Assembly: GCA_023014485.1 (NCBI GenBank)
Contig: JAJOZX010006163.1
Span: 124,001 to 188,000, forward strand
DNA length: 64,000 bases
DNA from: Bathynomus jamesi
Lineage: Eukaryota > Arthropoda > Malacostraca > Isopoda > Cirolanidae
Reading direction: 5' to 3'
In this document: one piece after another, positions 55,039 through 64,000 of the stretch
Numbering within the stretch: the first letter of the stretch is position 1
Layout of the letters: each line of letters opens with the position of its first letter
Program-made: the position numbers and the translations under genes
The notes under the pieces: generated by a model
What the model was told of the DNA's origin: nothing
The model's database searches: none
What the model saw: the letters and a program-made list of their open reading frames with translations, nothing else

Positions 55039-55099
55039 AGCAAAATGTGGAAGAGTCCATATTCACAGGCTGTGAATATGGACTCTTCCACATTTTGCT
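55039..55099. repeat. Perfect 29-bp inverted repeat, 3-bp loop
   Basis: AGCAAAATGTGGAAGAGTCC... (55039-55067) is exactly reverse-complemented at 55071-55099. It is in the hAT intron between exons 3 and 4, after a run of TCACT/TTCACAG repeats. Confidence 0.95.
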
Positions 55100-57194
55100 C
55101 TTATGGGATGGGTCACTGATGTGGTGGTATGGTAGGCGACTCATCGCTGAATTGCCTCCTTTATATCACATAGTTCTTCTCTTCAATGTTTGGTGGCGCA
55201 GTTTAGCTGGTGCGTGTCTAACCAATATTATTAAATTAAGCTTAAAAAAATGTTCATACAAACATTGATTTTATATTCTTACATTACAGATCAATGATGA
55301 CTTGTCGCGAGGATCAGCTGCACTGGCATGCCGAAGATTTCGTGGAACACATAGCTTTGATAAAATTGCTGGAATATTGGACAGGATCAACTCGGAGCAT
55401 GGTTTATCTTATAGAAAAGTTGTATCTACAGTCACCGACAATGCATCGAACATGGTGAAATGCTTTAAAGAGTTCGGTGTTCGTGTTCAGAATCGTACTG
55501 ACGACATTGATGAAGATGATGCAGATGAAGATGATGATGAAAAAGATTCAGATGAAGAGGTTATCATCAGCAACTTTCCTGAACATTCAGGAGAGCATGG
55601 AGAGGAGTCAGTGAAACTATCATCCCATATTCGATGTGCCTCCCCCACATTGAACTTGGTAGCAACAACTGATGCAGATAAAGGACTGAATTCACCTGGA
55701 CCAATTTAGGTACCCATGCGTCACCCGATGGAACTCAATGTACGACTCATTAAGCCAAATATATAAACATAAGAACGACGTGAATGTAGCTCTTGAAGAA
55801 CTGAATCTACCCATCCTCAAAGACAATGAATTGGAATTTATTTCAGAATATTTGTCTGTTCTAAAACAAATTGCAGCAGCCCTCAACAAATTACAGGCAG
55901 AGAAAGAATGCTACTACGGTTGTCTTCTTCCAACAGTCCTAGTGACTCAAGATGCCCTCGCAAGATTGGAGCCTATCCAACCAAACGACCTGCGCTTGAG
56001 ACACTGCATGCCATTACTGGCAGCAGTCGTCTCTGGCTTCAATGCCAGATTTGGTCATTTTTTGTCGTTGAGCCCCGAGGTAACTGATGCCGTTTTGGCC
56101 TCAGTATCTCATCCGTATTTCAAACTTAGATGGATATCATTGTTGCAAGGGCCTAATTTCGGCGATCATGAAGCAATCAAGTCTCAAGTAAAAGACAAGC
56201 TGCAAATGGCTGTAAGAAATTGTAATTCTGACAGCAGTGGTAATAGTTCGGTGAACTCAGACTCATCATCTGAAGACGATTTCTTCAGAACTATGGACGG
56301 CTCATTCTCTGCTCCTAACAACAAGGAAGACTTGGAAGTCCTCAATTATTTGCAGGACACCAGTAAGGCACTCGACTCTTTAGATAGGTATCCTGCTATA
56401 AAGAAGATCTTCAAGAGGTATAACACCACGCTACCTTCCTCTGCACCAGTGGAACGGTTGTTTTCGTTTGCTGGCATGGTTCATAGCCCCAAACGAAGTC
56501 GTCTCTCGGATGGTAACTTTGAACAATTGGTTTTGCTGAAAGCAAATGTTTACAGCGGTTGAACATTAAATTAACACTCTTAACTTGCGGTTTTTACCCT
56601 TATATTGTCAGTAATTGCGTACTGCAGTAAAACTGTAAAATTAAATTCTATGTAAAAAATGTTTACTTATATATGCTGACCATTCATTGATATGGGTTAT
56701 GGACCTGGTGAAATGAGAATTGAGAAAAATAGAACTAAAAACTATATGTAGGTCATTTAATAGTTTTTTCTTTGCTGATAAGTTATGATAATACTAAGTT
56801 TTAAGTTTACCACCTGAAAAACTGAAAGGGGAATCGTCAATCCCCGTGGTTTAGATCAGGTGTCATGGGTAGGATGCGATGCTTGTATTGCCTCAGCCCT
56901 CAGGGGAGTATTAGGAGTGATACTTTTCAGGAGTGATTAACAAAATAATTTGTTTTTGTTTACTCTACAAGAGTACAACTTTTTTCAATTCATATAAAAG
57001 TGATCTTAAAAAGTGATCTTGAAAAGTGATCTTGAAAAGTGATCTTCAAGATCACGATCTTGATCTGGATCTTCAAGATCACATTTTTCTGGTGATCTGA
57101 TCTTGATCTTCAAGATCACCAAAGTTGGTGATCTTGCCCATCTCTGTGTATATCCAATTAGCACGCTCCAATATACAATGACATACGTGTGTAT

Positions 57195-59575
57195 TAGGCC
57201 GGGTCGAAATCTAGTCAAAATGATTTTTTTTAGATGGGCACTATGTGGGGTTTATGAAATGATATCCTGACCAACATAGTCCAAAAGAAAGTTTATGTTC
57301 CCCTCCGTACCACTAGCATACTCCCTCTTATTTTTGGCTCCACCCCCAAATTAAAAATAGTATCATAAATCAAAATGGAGATCATTTAGAGCATTTTTTT
57401 ATAGAGATGACCCCCTTTAAAATTGCATAATATACCTCTCGTGCAATTTTCAGGCAATTATCCAAGAAATTTCAAATCCTTGAAAAATTGCCGCATCCCC
57501 AAAAAGTGTTATCAGTATATAGAAAAGGGTGGCATAAACTTTAGTTTGGAGTACTGATTGCCTAGGAGACCAATTCATAAACCTCATATAGGCCTAATAT
57601 ATTTGTCTGAAAAGAAGACAATTAGTCTATTGTACCATTTATTACACAAAACAGCTTTGAAGTAAAACAAAATTTAATTTAAAAATTACCTTCACAATTC
57701 ACTAATTACTTGTGGATGTGCCTTGGCCCCATTGGCTTTTCCATTCAAACTGTGGCAGTCTTTTTCTTGATTCCAGTTGATTGAGGATAAATTTGTGCCG
57801 ATTGCCGTAGCCAATCCTTTGTTCTGATGCTTTTGTCACTAAGTTCACTGCACTTTCCACGCTTTGACTGTGGCATGAAAAGGCAGCAATTTTCAAGGGT
57901 TCTGTTCTTGTATGCAGTAGCTCTTCATTGCTGAAATTCCTTATCAAAGGTGGAGGATTGATAGCTTCCTTTCTCCAGTCAATCATCTCATAGTAGTCTT
58001 TGGAATCGAAATTTAGAGATTTAGGAAGCTCAAAATTTCGTGTGCCACTGAAACGTCGACTGAGCAGTATTTTCTGAAGAGCATCTTCTCTGACATGTAT
58101 GCTATCAGTAAGCATTGACAGTAGGATAGCTTCGGGATTGGCAAAATAGGCATTATTACGGAACACCGGTTCCATAATAATGCGATGTTTTTCTTCCAAT
58201 CCTCGCATCAAGACAATCAAATGAAAAAAATTCCGTGCTCCGTCAGTAGCTTTAGGATGCGATTTGATATGAAACCATCCAGGAGCATATGATTTCATGA
58301 CGATGATTACCAGTTCTTTCAGATTTTGTTCGGGATGCAAAGTCGATACATATAAACGAAGAATCCGGTTTTCTCGTGTAATCCAGCGAGCATGATGAAT
58401 GGCACCTGGAGACCTGCGGGCTAGACTTTCAGATACCCATCCAGATTGCACTGCTAGGCACATATCATAGAGATACTTTTCATCACTGCTCAACTCTTTC
58501 ACGACATTCGGTGGTATATCTTGGACGTTGCCCTGAACTGGTAAAAATGCCAGTAAGTTTAAAATGGTTAAATCACATTTCAATTTGGCTCCAATTGAAC
58601 CTTTAAAGGCCCTGATGTTTTTCCGTCTATGGTTTCAAATATGTGTCTGAAGGGGAGTTCATTCATGTGTAAAAGACACACGAGCCATTGAACTGATCTA
58701 TGCAAAAAAATTTCAATCAATTTTATGGTACCAGCAATTCTACCAGTGTTGACAGCAGTACCGTCGCATAGCAGAGCATTGAGAGTGTCGATGCTCGCTG
58801 AATCAATTAAGAACGTTATAATTTCATCAGCTATACACCGAGCATTTCCTCCGTCAGGGCAGAGATGGTCTACATAGATACCTCCAGGGTCTTTGATCAG
58901 CACATAATGTTGTTCTTTCTCTTTTCCATGCTTGGTTAACGTATCATCCTTTCTTCCATCAAACCCTATACATTCAATATTCACATTTTCACATCTAGAT
59001 CTAACAATATTTTTCTTGCCTACACGAATTCTCTCTCTATTTTCTTCCTATCAAGCATGTTAGATTGATCGATTATTCCCATATCTTTCAATGCAGCATT
59101 AACAATAGCTGCTGTAGCTCTCGAACTCACACGGTAACGGTCTGCCACCAATGGTAATTCATTGTATGAATACCTATTCTGATCATTTTCAATCAATTCC
59201 ACATCGGGCACGAATTCTAGCTCATTGTCACTGTCTTCTATATCTTCGCTAAAGTCATCTACTGAAGAAGATGGTACAACTTCCATAGCCTCTGCCATTT
59301 CCACTTGTGACCTTTGTTGCCCCTCTTGTTCTTCTCTTGCTCTTGAGAGGGATCGTCTCTGGACAGCGGCAGCTTCACGATCAAATGGCCCTGATTGGTT
59401 TATTCTTTGCTTTTGGCCTACAAATGACTCCCACTCTACCATTAGGATTTTTACCTCGCATCGACAAAACGGCCTTTCTATTCCTTTATCATAACATTTG
59501 CAAGTACAAATGTCAAACATTTCATCATATAAAGCAAGTTTTTTAGCAAAATTTTCATTCCTTTGACGTTGTTAT
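57195..59575 (-). mobile_element. Long-TIR DNA element, copy 3 (left part only)
   Basis: Proposed left end TAGGCCGGGTCGAAATC at 57195, next to GTGTGTAT (57187-57194) as the likely 8-bp TSD. The start TAGG, AT-rich subterminal sequence and a CCCCC-rich block about 150 bp in (57340) parallel copy 1. The gene runs leftward from 59575, where a BEL/Pao LTR cuts it; the rest, including the right TIR, should lie beyond the window. Confidence 0.55.
57702..59575 (-). pseudogene. Long-TIR element protein, copy 3, 5' part displaced
   Basis: The longest open copy of the family: 59520-59020 (MFDICTCKCYDKG...FCRCEV, a Cys-rich N-terminal block, then acidic linker), 58984-58580 (NIECIGFDGRKDD, first candidate D; LNALLCDGTAVNTGRIAGTI, second candidate D; VQWLVCLLHMNELPFRH) and 58583-57702 (RRSPGAIHHARWITRENRIL, SHSQSVESAVNLVTKASEQR with candidate E, QLESRKRLPQF). 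Only two frame breaks (about 59000 and 58582). Codons upstream of MFDIC (NENFAKKLALYDE) stay open up to 59571, where the LTR begins. Confidence 0.72.
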
Positions 59576-60626
59576 TTATTTATTTGTTGGGTTCAAAATC
59601 CCAGCTGAGCCGTGAACGGCCAAATTCTAAAGGGCCAGTTCAACCTACAGCCCAAGTTAGGCTAAAATTAAAACTTACGGATTTGAGATCCTATTAGGTC
59701 CTACCTCAGGGTTGCTGACTTGATGTGGGCCTACCTTAGGCCTCAGTTGTATGAATTTAAGATAAAAACAAAAGGGGCACTATTTATGGTCTTCTTTCTC
59801 AAACTTGCAACAACAACACAACCTGGACTATTGCACGATGCAACAATCTTGTATCTAAACAACCAAACTGAATTGCAAGAGAGCTCTCTATAAGACCACA
59901 CCCTGTAAGTATATGGAAAACTGATGAGTGGGTAGTTGGGAGGTAACGAAAATGGTTCACTGAGTAGGTAGGTAGTTAATCTAACAATTATTAAATTCCT
60001 TTTATGTCAATAACTGGGTGGATGAAACCAATTGGTTGTTCACCAGAGTTATTCTCCACACTAGTATTTATATACTGTGTGACAAGAGCGTGCTCGGTAA
60101 TAGATATACATTACCGATCAACCAACCGAGGAAAAAACCAAGACGACGCTGGTGGAAAAAAGCCCCGCGAAAAGGAGAACAAACGAAAACGAAGAACGGG
60201 GCGAGAGGACGGAACTGGGGAAGGGACAAGAACAGACAACGAAACGGATCCCCACCAGCAAGTACGCTCTTAACAACTAAACAAGGACGGAAAAAGGGAC
60301 TCTCTAATAACTAGCAGTAAGTGACTAATTGTGTTTTTAACCCAGGTTTACGTAGATTCATTAAATTAAGCTGGGTCAGACAACTTAGGCCTACATTGTG
60401 GCCAAAGACCCAGCATCAACTCATAGCTTAACAAAGGTAAAGGTAGATTGCCCTAACCTAGTTTGGTGAGGAATCCTACTGTGGACCTCAATTTATCTGC
60501 CCGCTGTGGACCATTTCCGGAATCTCTAGGCTGACCCCTCTAGGCTAGACTTGATCTACTCTATAGTTAGACTGGAGAAATAAGGGGTGGGTTAATTGTG
60601 GACCAATTCATACAGAGCATTTTTCA
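59576..60626 (+). repeat. Probable 5' LTR of second BEL/Pao element
   Basis: The copy 3 coding frame ends at about 59571-59575 and noncoding sequence runs to TTTTTCA at 60626, followed by TGGTGGTCCGTGTGTGGGG (60630). No second LTR is within the window, so the left boundary (59571-59590) is inferred from the interrupted gene. Open runs at 60004-60314 are Lys/Arg-rich shadows. Confidence 0.6.
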
Positions 60627-60629
60627 CAT

Positions 60630-60648
60630 TGGTGGTCCGTGTGTGGGG
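60630..60648 (+). promoter_or_regulatory. Putative primer-binding site, BEL/Pao 2
   Basis: TGGTGGTCCGTGTGTGGGG, three bases after the proposed LTR end, related to the site at 47732. Confidence 0.5.
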
Positions 60649-60649
60649 A

Positions 60650-60946
60650 ATAAACAAACCTTAACCTTACTTAACAAAAATTGCAGAATTAGGCTAAATG
60701 GTCTAGCCTAAGCCTAAGCCTAACCTAATCAAGCCTAATTAGGTCTACAACCTAGGGCCTAACTAGGAAACATTTACATTTAAGGAGTCTCATTCTCTTA
60801 TAAGCTTAGACCTGAGTGACATAAGTACTTGGGGGGATTAAACCAAATTTAAACTTGACTGTTTTGTCTGTGCTCTCTCTTCTCTGGTAATTTCTTCTTG
60901 TCCTCTATTTCATTACGATCCCCAGTTAAACAATTTTGACTTAAAC
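60650..60946. other. BEL/Pao 2 leader
   Basis: Noncoding, with many CCTAA/TTAGG-type words (for example 60709-60760: CTAGCCTAAGCCTAAGCCTA). No ORF. Confidence 0.5.
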
Positions 60947-62380
60947 ATGGACAGTGCGGAATTGAAAAAGTTAAAAAGAAAAGGGGGGCAAAGTTGGGTG
61001 CTGTTACAAAGGCCAAGAACACTTTTAACAATATTACACAACCAGGTAAGGAAGATTTAGAGTGTGTAATTCTTAAATTGGAAACTAAAAAGAAGGAAAT
61101 AATAGCCATTGATGAGAGTATTTCAGAGTTAGTTGAATCCGAAATGGCTGAAGAACAATTGATAGACCTTTACGCTGATAATGATGTTCAGGTAATCTCA
61201 ATTGAACGGCAAATAAGGAGACTACGGTCTCGTTTGACTGACTTAACACCAAATAAACCTAATTCTGATTTTAATCAAAGTAGAGCTAACCTTCATCAAA
61301 ATTTAAGTGGCATGCTAAATCCTGAGTCACAAGAATTGAGGGCTCAGTTACCCATTTTGCTAGTACCAACATTTGAAGGGGACACGGTACAATTCCCATC
61401 TTTCATTGACAAATTTGAGAGTTTAATAGGTAATAAACCTTATGTTTCAACTGTTGATAAGTTTAGCTACTTAACTAGTTTCCTTAAAGGCCCAGCCTAT
61501 AACCTGATAGCCTATTTACCAGCCGTAGGGAATTCATATGAAGTAGCTATTGATCTCTTAAAACGTAATTACATTAATAAAGATGAGATTGTATATGAAT
61601 TATCTCAACAAATTTTTGATTTTGCACCCATAAAAGATAACCATAGTGATATGGAAAATTTTTATACAAAATTAGAAGCTATTATAGGACAACTGGTTAG
61701 CAATGAGATAGATATTAAAGCTTCATCTTGGATTATACAAGGCATAGTTCTTAGGTGCCTTCCTTTGAGGGTTAAAGATATTTTAGTTCTAAAGACGGGA
61801 GAAAATTATCCTAATCTTGAAGATATCAGAAAACACTTTCCCAATATCCTAACTAATAAAAAATTGAGAAATATTCCAACACAAAATAAGACCCAGACTA
61901 TGGATAAACCAAAGACTGTTCCCAGAGACCAACTAGCTACAGCCAAACAGACAAAACTTGATACTGTAGAATCAAATGTGACCAACTGTAATACACGAAC
62001 ACCTACATTACAGAACTTTAATGTAACTGCTGCCTCAACTTACACACTACATTGCAAATTTTGTGCAAGTAATGAACACAGTAGTACTGGGTGTGACAAA
62101 TATTCAGACTTTAACCAAAGAGCTAAAAGATGTGAACAGTTGAACCTATGTAAAAAGTGTACTGGCCAGGGACATTATAAGAAAGACTGTAAATCTAGGT
62201 TAAGATTCAAGTGTAAGTTTTGTAAAAGTTTACGACATGTCTCATCAATGTGTGATTCACCAAAGTGTCCAAACAATACAGTAGTACTCAAACTCAAAAG
62301 ATACCTCCACCAAACAAAGGTAATCAAGAAAATGCCACTTTCATGGGCCATTCTGTTTGCTCAAACAACGTAACAAGAAA
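60947..62380 (+). pseudogene. BEL/Pao gag with zinc knuckles
   Basis: ATG at 60947, one frameshift in a run of six G (about 60985), then open to 62373. N-terminal basic/coiled-coil region; central PTFEGDTVQFPSFIDKFESL and VDKFSYLTSFLKGPAYNLIA (the DUF1759-type retrotransposon gag of BEL/Pao); C-terminal Cys/His motifs CKFCASNEHSSTGC, CKKCTGQGHYKKDC and CKFCKSLRHVSSMC at 62055-62245. About 475 residues, normal for the family. The homopolymer frameshift may be a sequencing error. Confidence 0.88.
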
Positions 62381-62918
62381 CACTGAGATTCTTTTACCAA
62401 CTATTACTTTGGACTTAGTGAATAGTGAGGGTAGCACCACTCCAGTGAGATGTCTTATAGACTGTTGTTCTCAACAAACATTTGTTTCGCAAAATGTAGT
62501 TAATAAATTGGGTTTGACACCAAACCCGAATGAACAAAACCTCAATATTGCATCCTTTGTTAAGGATAACTCGGACAAAAATAGCTATAAGACAATTGAC
62601 TTGGAACTACATTTAGAAAATAAATTAGAGAAAATTGAAGCAGTTATTATTTCTAAAGTAGGACAAAACAAACTGGTTATACCCAAACTAGAACAAACCA
62701 TAAATCATTTGGGAAAACATTACAAAATAGCTGATAGACATATCACTAACAACACAGTAGCTAACATTGAAATGTTAATGGGGGCAGATTATATTAATCT
62801 TATTCATAAGGGCATAGTGAAGATAGGTAATGGTATAGCTATTCAGACTCCATCAGGGATAGCCCCTTTGGGTGACCTATCCAAATACAACCTAGACCTA
62901 AACCAAAACAGTTCATGA
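62381..62918 (+). pseudogene. BEL/Pao protease region
   Basis: In the frame shifted from gag, VRCLIDCCSQQTFVS (62440-62485) occupies the place of the retroviral-type aspartic protease active site. The Asp is present but the following residues are CC instead of the usual (S/T)G, so activity is doubtful. It continues to MLMGADYINLI (62775), then a stop at 62918 before the RT frame. Confidence 0.75.
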
Positions 62919-64000
62919 CTAACAAATACTACTGTATGTGCCTCAACTCAGTCCTACATAACACCTGTAAGAATAGCAACACTTTGAATAATATTATCTC
63001 AACTGAGAACATTAATTCATCACTATCAAATGAAACTCTGGATGAGGCAATTCAAACTTTATGGTTGCTAGAATCTGTGGGTTTACATGACACAAATCAA
63101 ACTTCAGAAGATCAGTTAATGGTAGAAAGATTTGAAGACACCATTCAGTGCAAAGACAATAGTTATTTTATTGAGTTACCTTGGAAAATAAATTGTCCAA
63201 CTTTAAGAGATAATCTCAAAGTAGCTAAAGGACATTTATATAAAGTAATGAAAAAACTCAAACAAGATAATAATATTAAAAAGTACAGTGATGTCTTCAA
63301 AGAACAGCTACAGAAAGGCTTCATTGAAGAAGTAACAAATAACCTTTTTAAAAAAGATGGTTGTCATTATTTAACCCACAGGGGGTTTATCGACAAGATG
63401 CCCCAACAACAAAACTCAGAGTAGTATATAACTGTAGCCTCAAAGACTGATAAACACAGTTTGAATGATTGCCTGATTGAGGGTCCTAATCTCATTTCTG
63501 ACCTTGTGAAGATCTTACTGAGGTTCAGGTTAGATAAATATGCCGTACAAAGTGACATTTCAAAGGCATTTTTGAGAATAAATCTTAAAAATGAATATGA
63601 TAAGAACCAACTTAGATTCTTATGGTTCAAGGATCCATTTGATTTGAATAAAGGGTTCATAACCTATAGATTTAATGTTGTGTTGTTTGGAGCCAATTGC
63701 TCACCTAGCCTATTAGCATTGACAATTGGACATCATTTGAACCAGTTTAATAACTCTTAACATTGAAATTCCTTAAGGAACATTTTTACGTAGACAATCT
63801 AATAGGCTCAACAACAACAAAATCTGAATTATCTGAAGTCTATGAACACTCTCAAAACATTATGCAACAAGGTAACTTTGAACTTAGAGAGTGGATTTCA
63901 AATGATGAGGATTTAAACAAAAAGATTTTAAAGGATAATAATGGTCTTACTGAGCCATCAGACAGAGTTAAAACTTTAGGTATGAACTGGTATTTGGATG
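62915..64000 (+). pseudogene. BEL/Pao reverse transcriptase, truncated by window edge
   Basis: 62915-63424: IQTLWLLESVGLHDTNQTSE and NSYFIELPWKINCPTLRDNL, the pre-RT segment of BEL/Pao. After frameshifts near 63395 and 63447: ISDLVKILLRFRLDKYAVQS / DISKAFLRINL (first catalytic D), FGANCSPSLLALTI (63690), then FYVDNLIGS (63788), where the usual YVDD has Asn at the second Asp. The frame continues LSEVYEHSQNIM to the edge. The protein is inactive as read. Confidence 0.85.

Larger units (their letters stand above)
53499..56562 (+). pseudogene. hAT transposase, split by introns, lightly damaged
   Basis: Exon 1 from ATG 53499 (after TTTATTTACAG) to about 53760 has a BED-finger-like CRQC...H in frames shifted by two small indels. 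Exon 2 at 54192-54477 follows TTTTCTTGTGCAG and is Lys-rich (EKKSRKRPAKEE). Exon 3 at 54649-54826 has VCVTCDIWSTNHRSFMGVTA (first D), ends in a GTATGC donor. Exon 4 from 55290: HSFDKIAGILDRINSEHGL, STVTDNASNMVKCFKEF (second D), acidic stretch, then a frame break at about 55707. Then 55708-56562: YPCVTRWNSMYDSL, ASVSHPYFKLRWI and the dimerisation domain SSAPVERLFSFAGMVHSPKR. A functional hAT protein would be about 650-700 residues; only 2-3 indels separate this from one. Confidence 0.85.
53033..57146 (+). mobile_element. 4.1-kb intron-containing hAT element
   Basis: TIRs CAGAGATGGGCACGATCTTG and (inverted) CAGAGATGGGCAAGATCACC, flanked by an exact TGTATATC (53025-53032, 57147-57154). Both subterminal regions consist of dense GATCTTGA/TCAAGATC repeats (53045-53175, 57000-57130). 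It has a transposase gene with plausible introns and few lesions. It inserted in the R2-like fragment. Confidence 0.95.

Noticed and set aside
57006..57218. 70-codon minus-strand ORF
   Set aside because: It consists of the GATCTT subterminal repeats of the hAT element.
60004..60314. Lys/Arg-rich ORFs resembling a basic protein
   Set aside because: They lie in the proposed LTR of the second BEL/Pao element, overlap each other in two frames and have no family match.

Overview
The window looks like arthropod nuclear DNA, most likely from a crustacean (inference, from a TTAGG-type telomere-like repeat plus non-LTR, BEL/Pao, Tc1/mariner, pogo and hAT families of the kinds abundant in crustacean genomes). 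It is gene-poor and saturated with transposable elements (TEs). The only good candidate for an intact ordinary protein is a 15-finger C2H2 zinc-finger protein at 28.07-29.47 kb. No bacterial operons, rRNA, CRISPR or canonical tRNA genes were seen.

Layout. 0-2.5 kb: a tandem array of a degenerate 13-bp telomeric-type repeat, C-rich on the + strand as expected for the left end of a chromosome arm. 2.5-5.4 kb: Merlin/ISXO2-like transposase relics and a nearly palindromic fold-back element. 5.4-10.8 kb: a ZMYM1-like hAT copy split by a TA-flanked Tigger-like element that carries a second transposon-like gene, plus two tRNA-derived SINEs. 10.8-15.3 kb: small TA-flanked miniature elements and a decayed BTB-domain sequence. 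15.3-20.7 kb: a 3' fragment of a non-LTR retrotransposon split by a 4.94-kb DNA element with about 290-bp terminal inverted repeats (TIRs) and an 8-bp target duplication (TSD); this element is itself split by a Tc1 copy. 20.7-26.1 kb: two Jockey-like non-LTR copies tail to tail. 26.3-27.1 kb: an internally deleted mariner. 28-29.5 kb: the zinc-finger array, abutting an R2-like retrotransposon (29.5-33.7 kb) that is split by a hAT. 33.7-38.0 kb: a GC-richer APE-RT-RNase H retrotransposon. 38.0-53.0 kb: a second R2-like fragment split by a large composite insertion. 53.0-57.1 kb: an intron-containing hAT. 57.2-59.6 kb: a third relative of the long-TIR family, cut by a BEL/Pao element that runs off the right edge.

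The most notable result is a family of DNA elements that I cannot place in a named superfamily. Three diverged copies (15742-20680; 38537-52867 including nested insertions; 57195 onward) encode homologous proteins sharing a possible D-D-E set, a Cys-His cluster and an H-x-A-R-W motif. Two copies have both ends visible, long TIRs and an exact 8-bp TSD. For the second copy the TSD was recovered by rejoining the two halves of the R2-like retrotransposon it interrupted.

Insertion order can be read in several places, for example R2-like, then the long-TIR element, then pogo / RTE / BEL, with the CR1-like element inside the pogo. Almost every ORF has frameshifts. Sporadic single-base indels also occur in the otherwise uniform 13-bp array, so some frameshifts may be sequencing or assembly errors. 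Family names come from remembered protein motifs; no database search was run.
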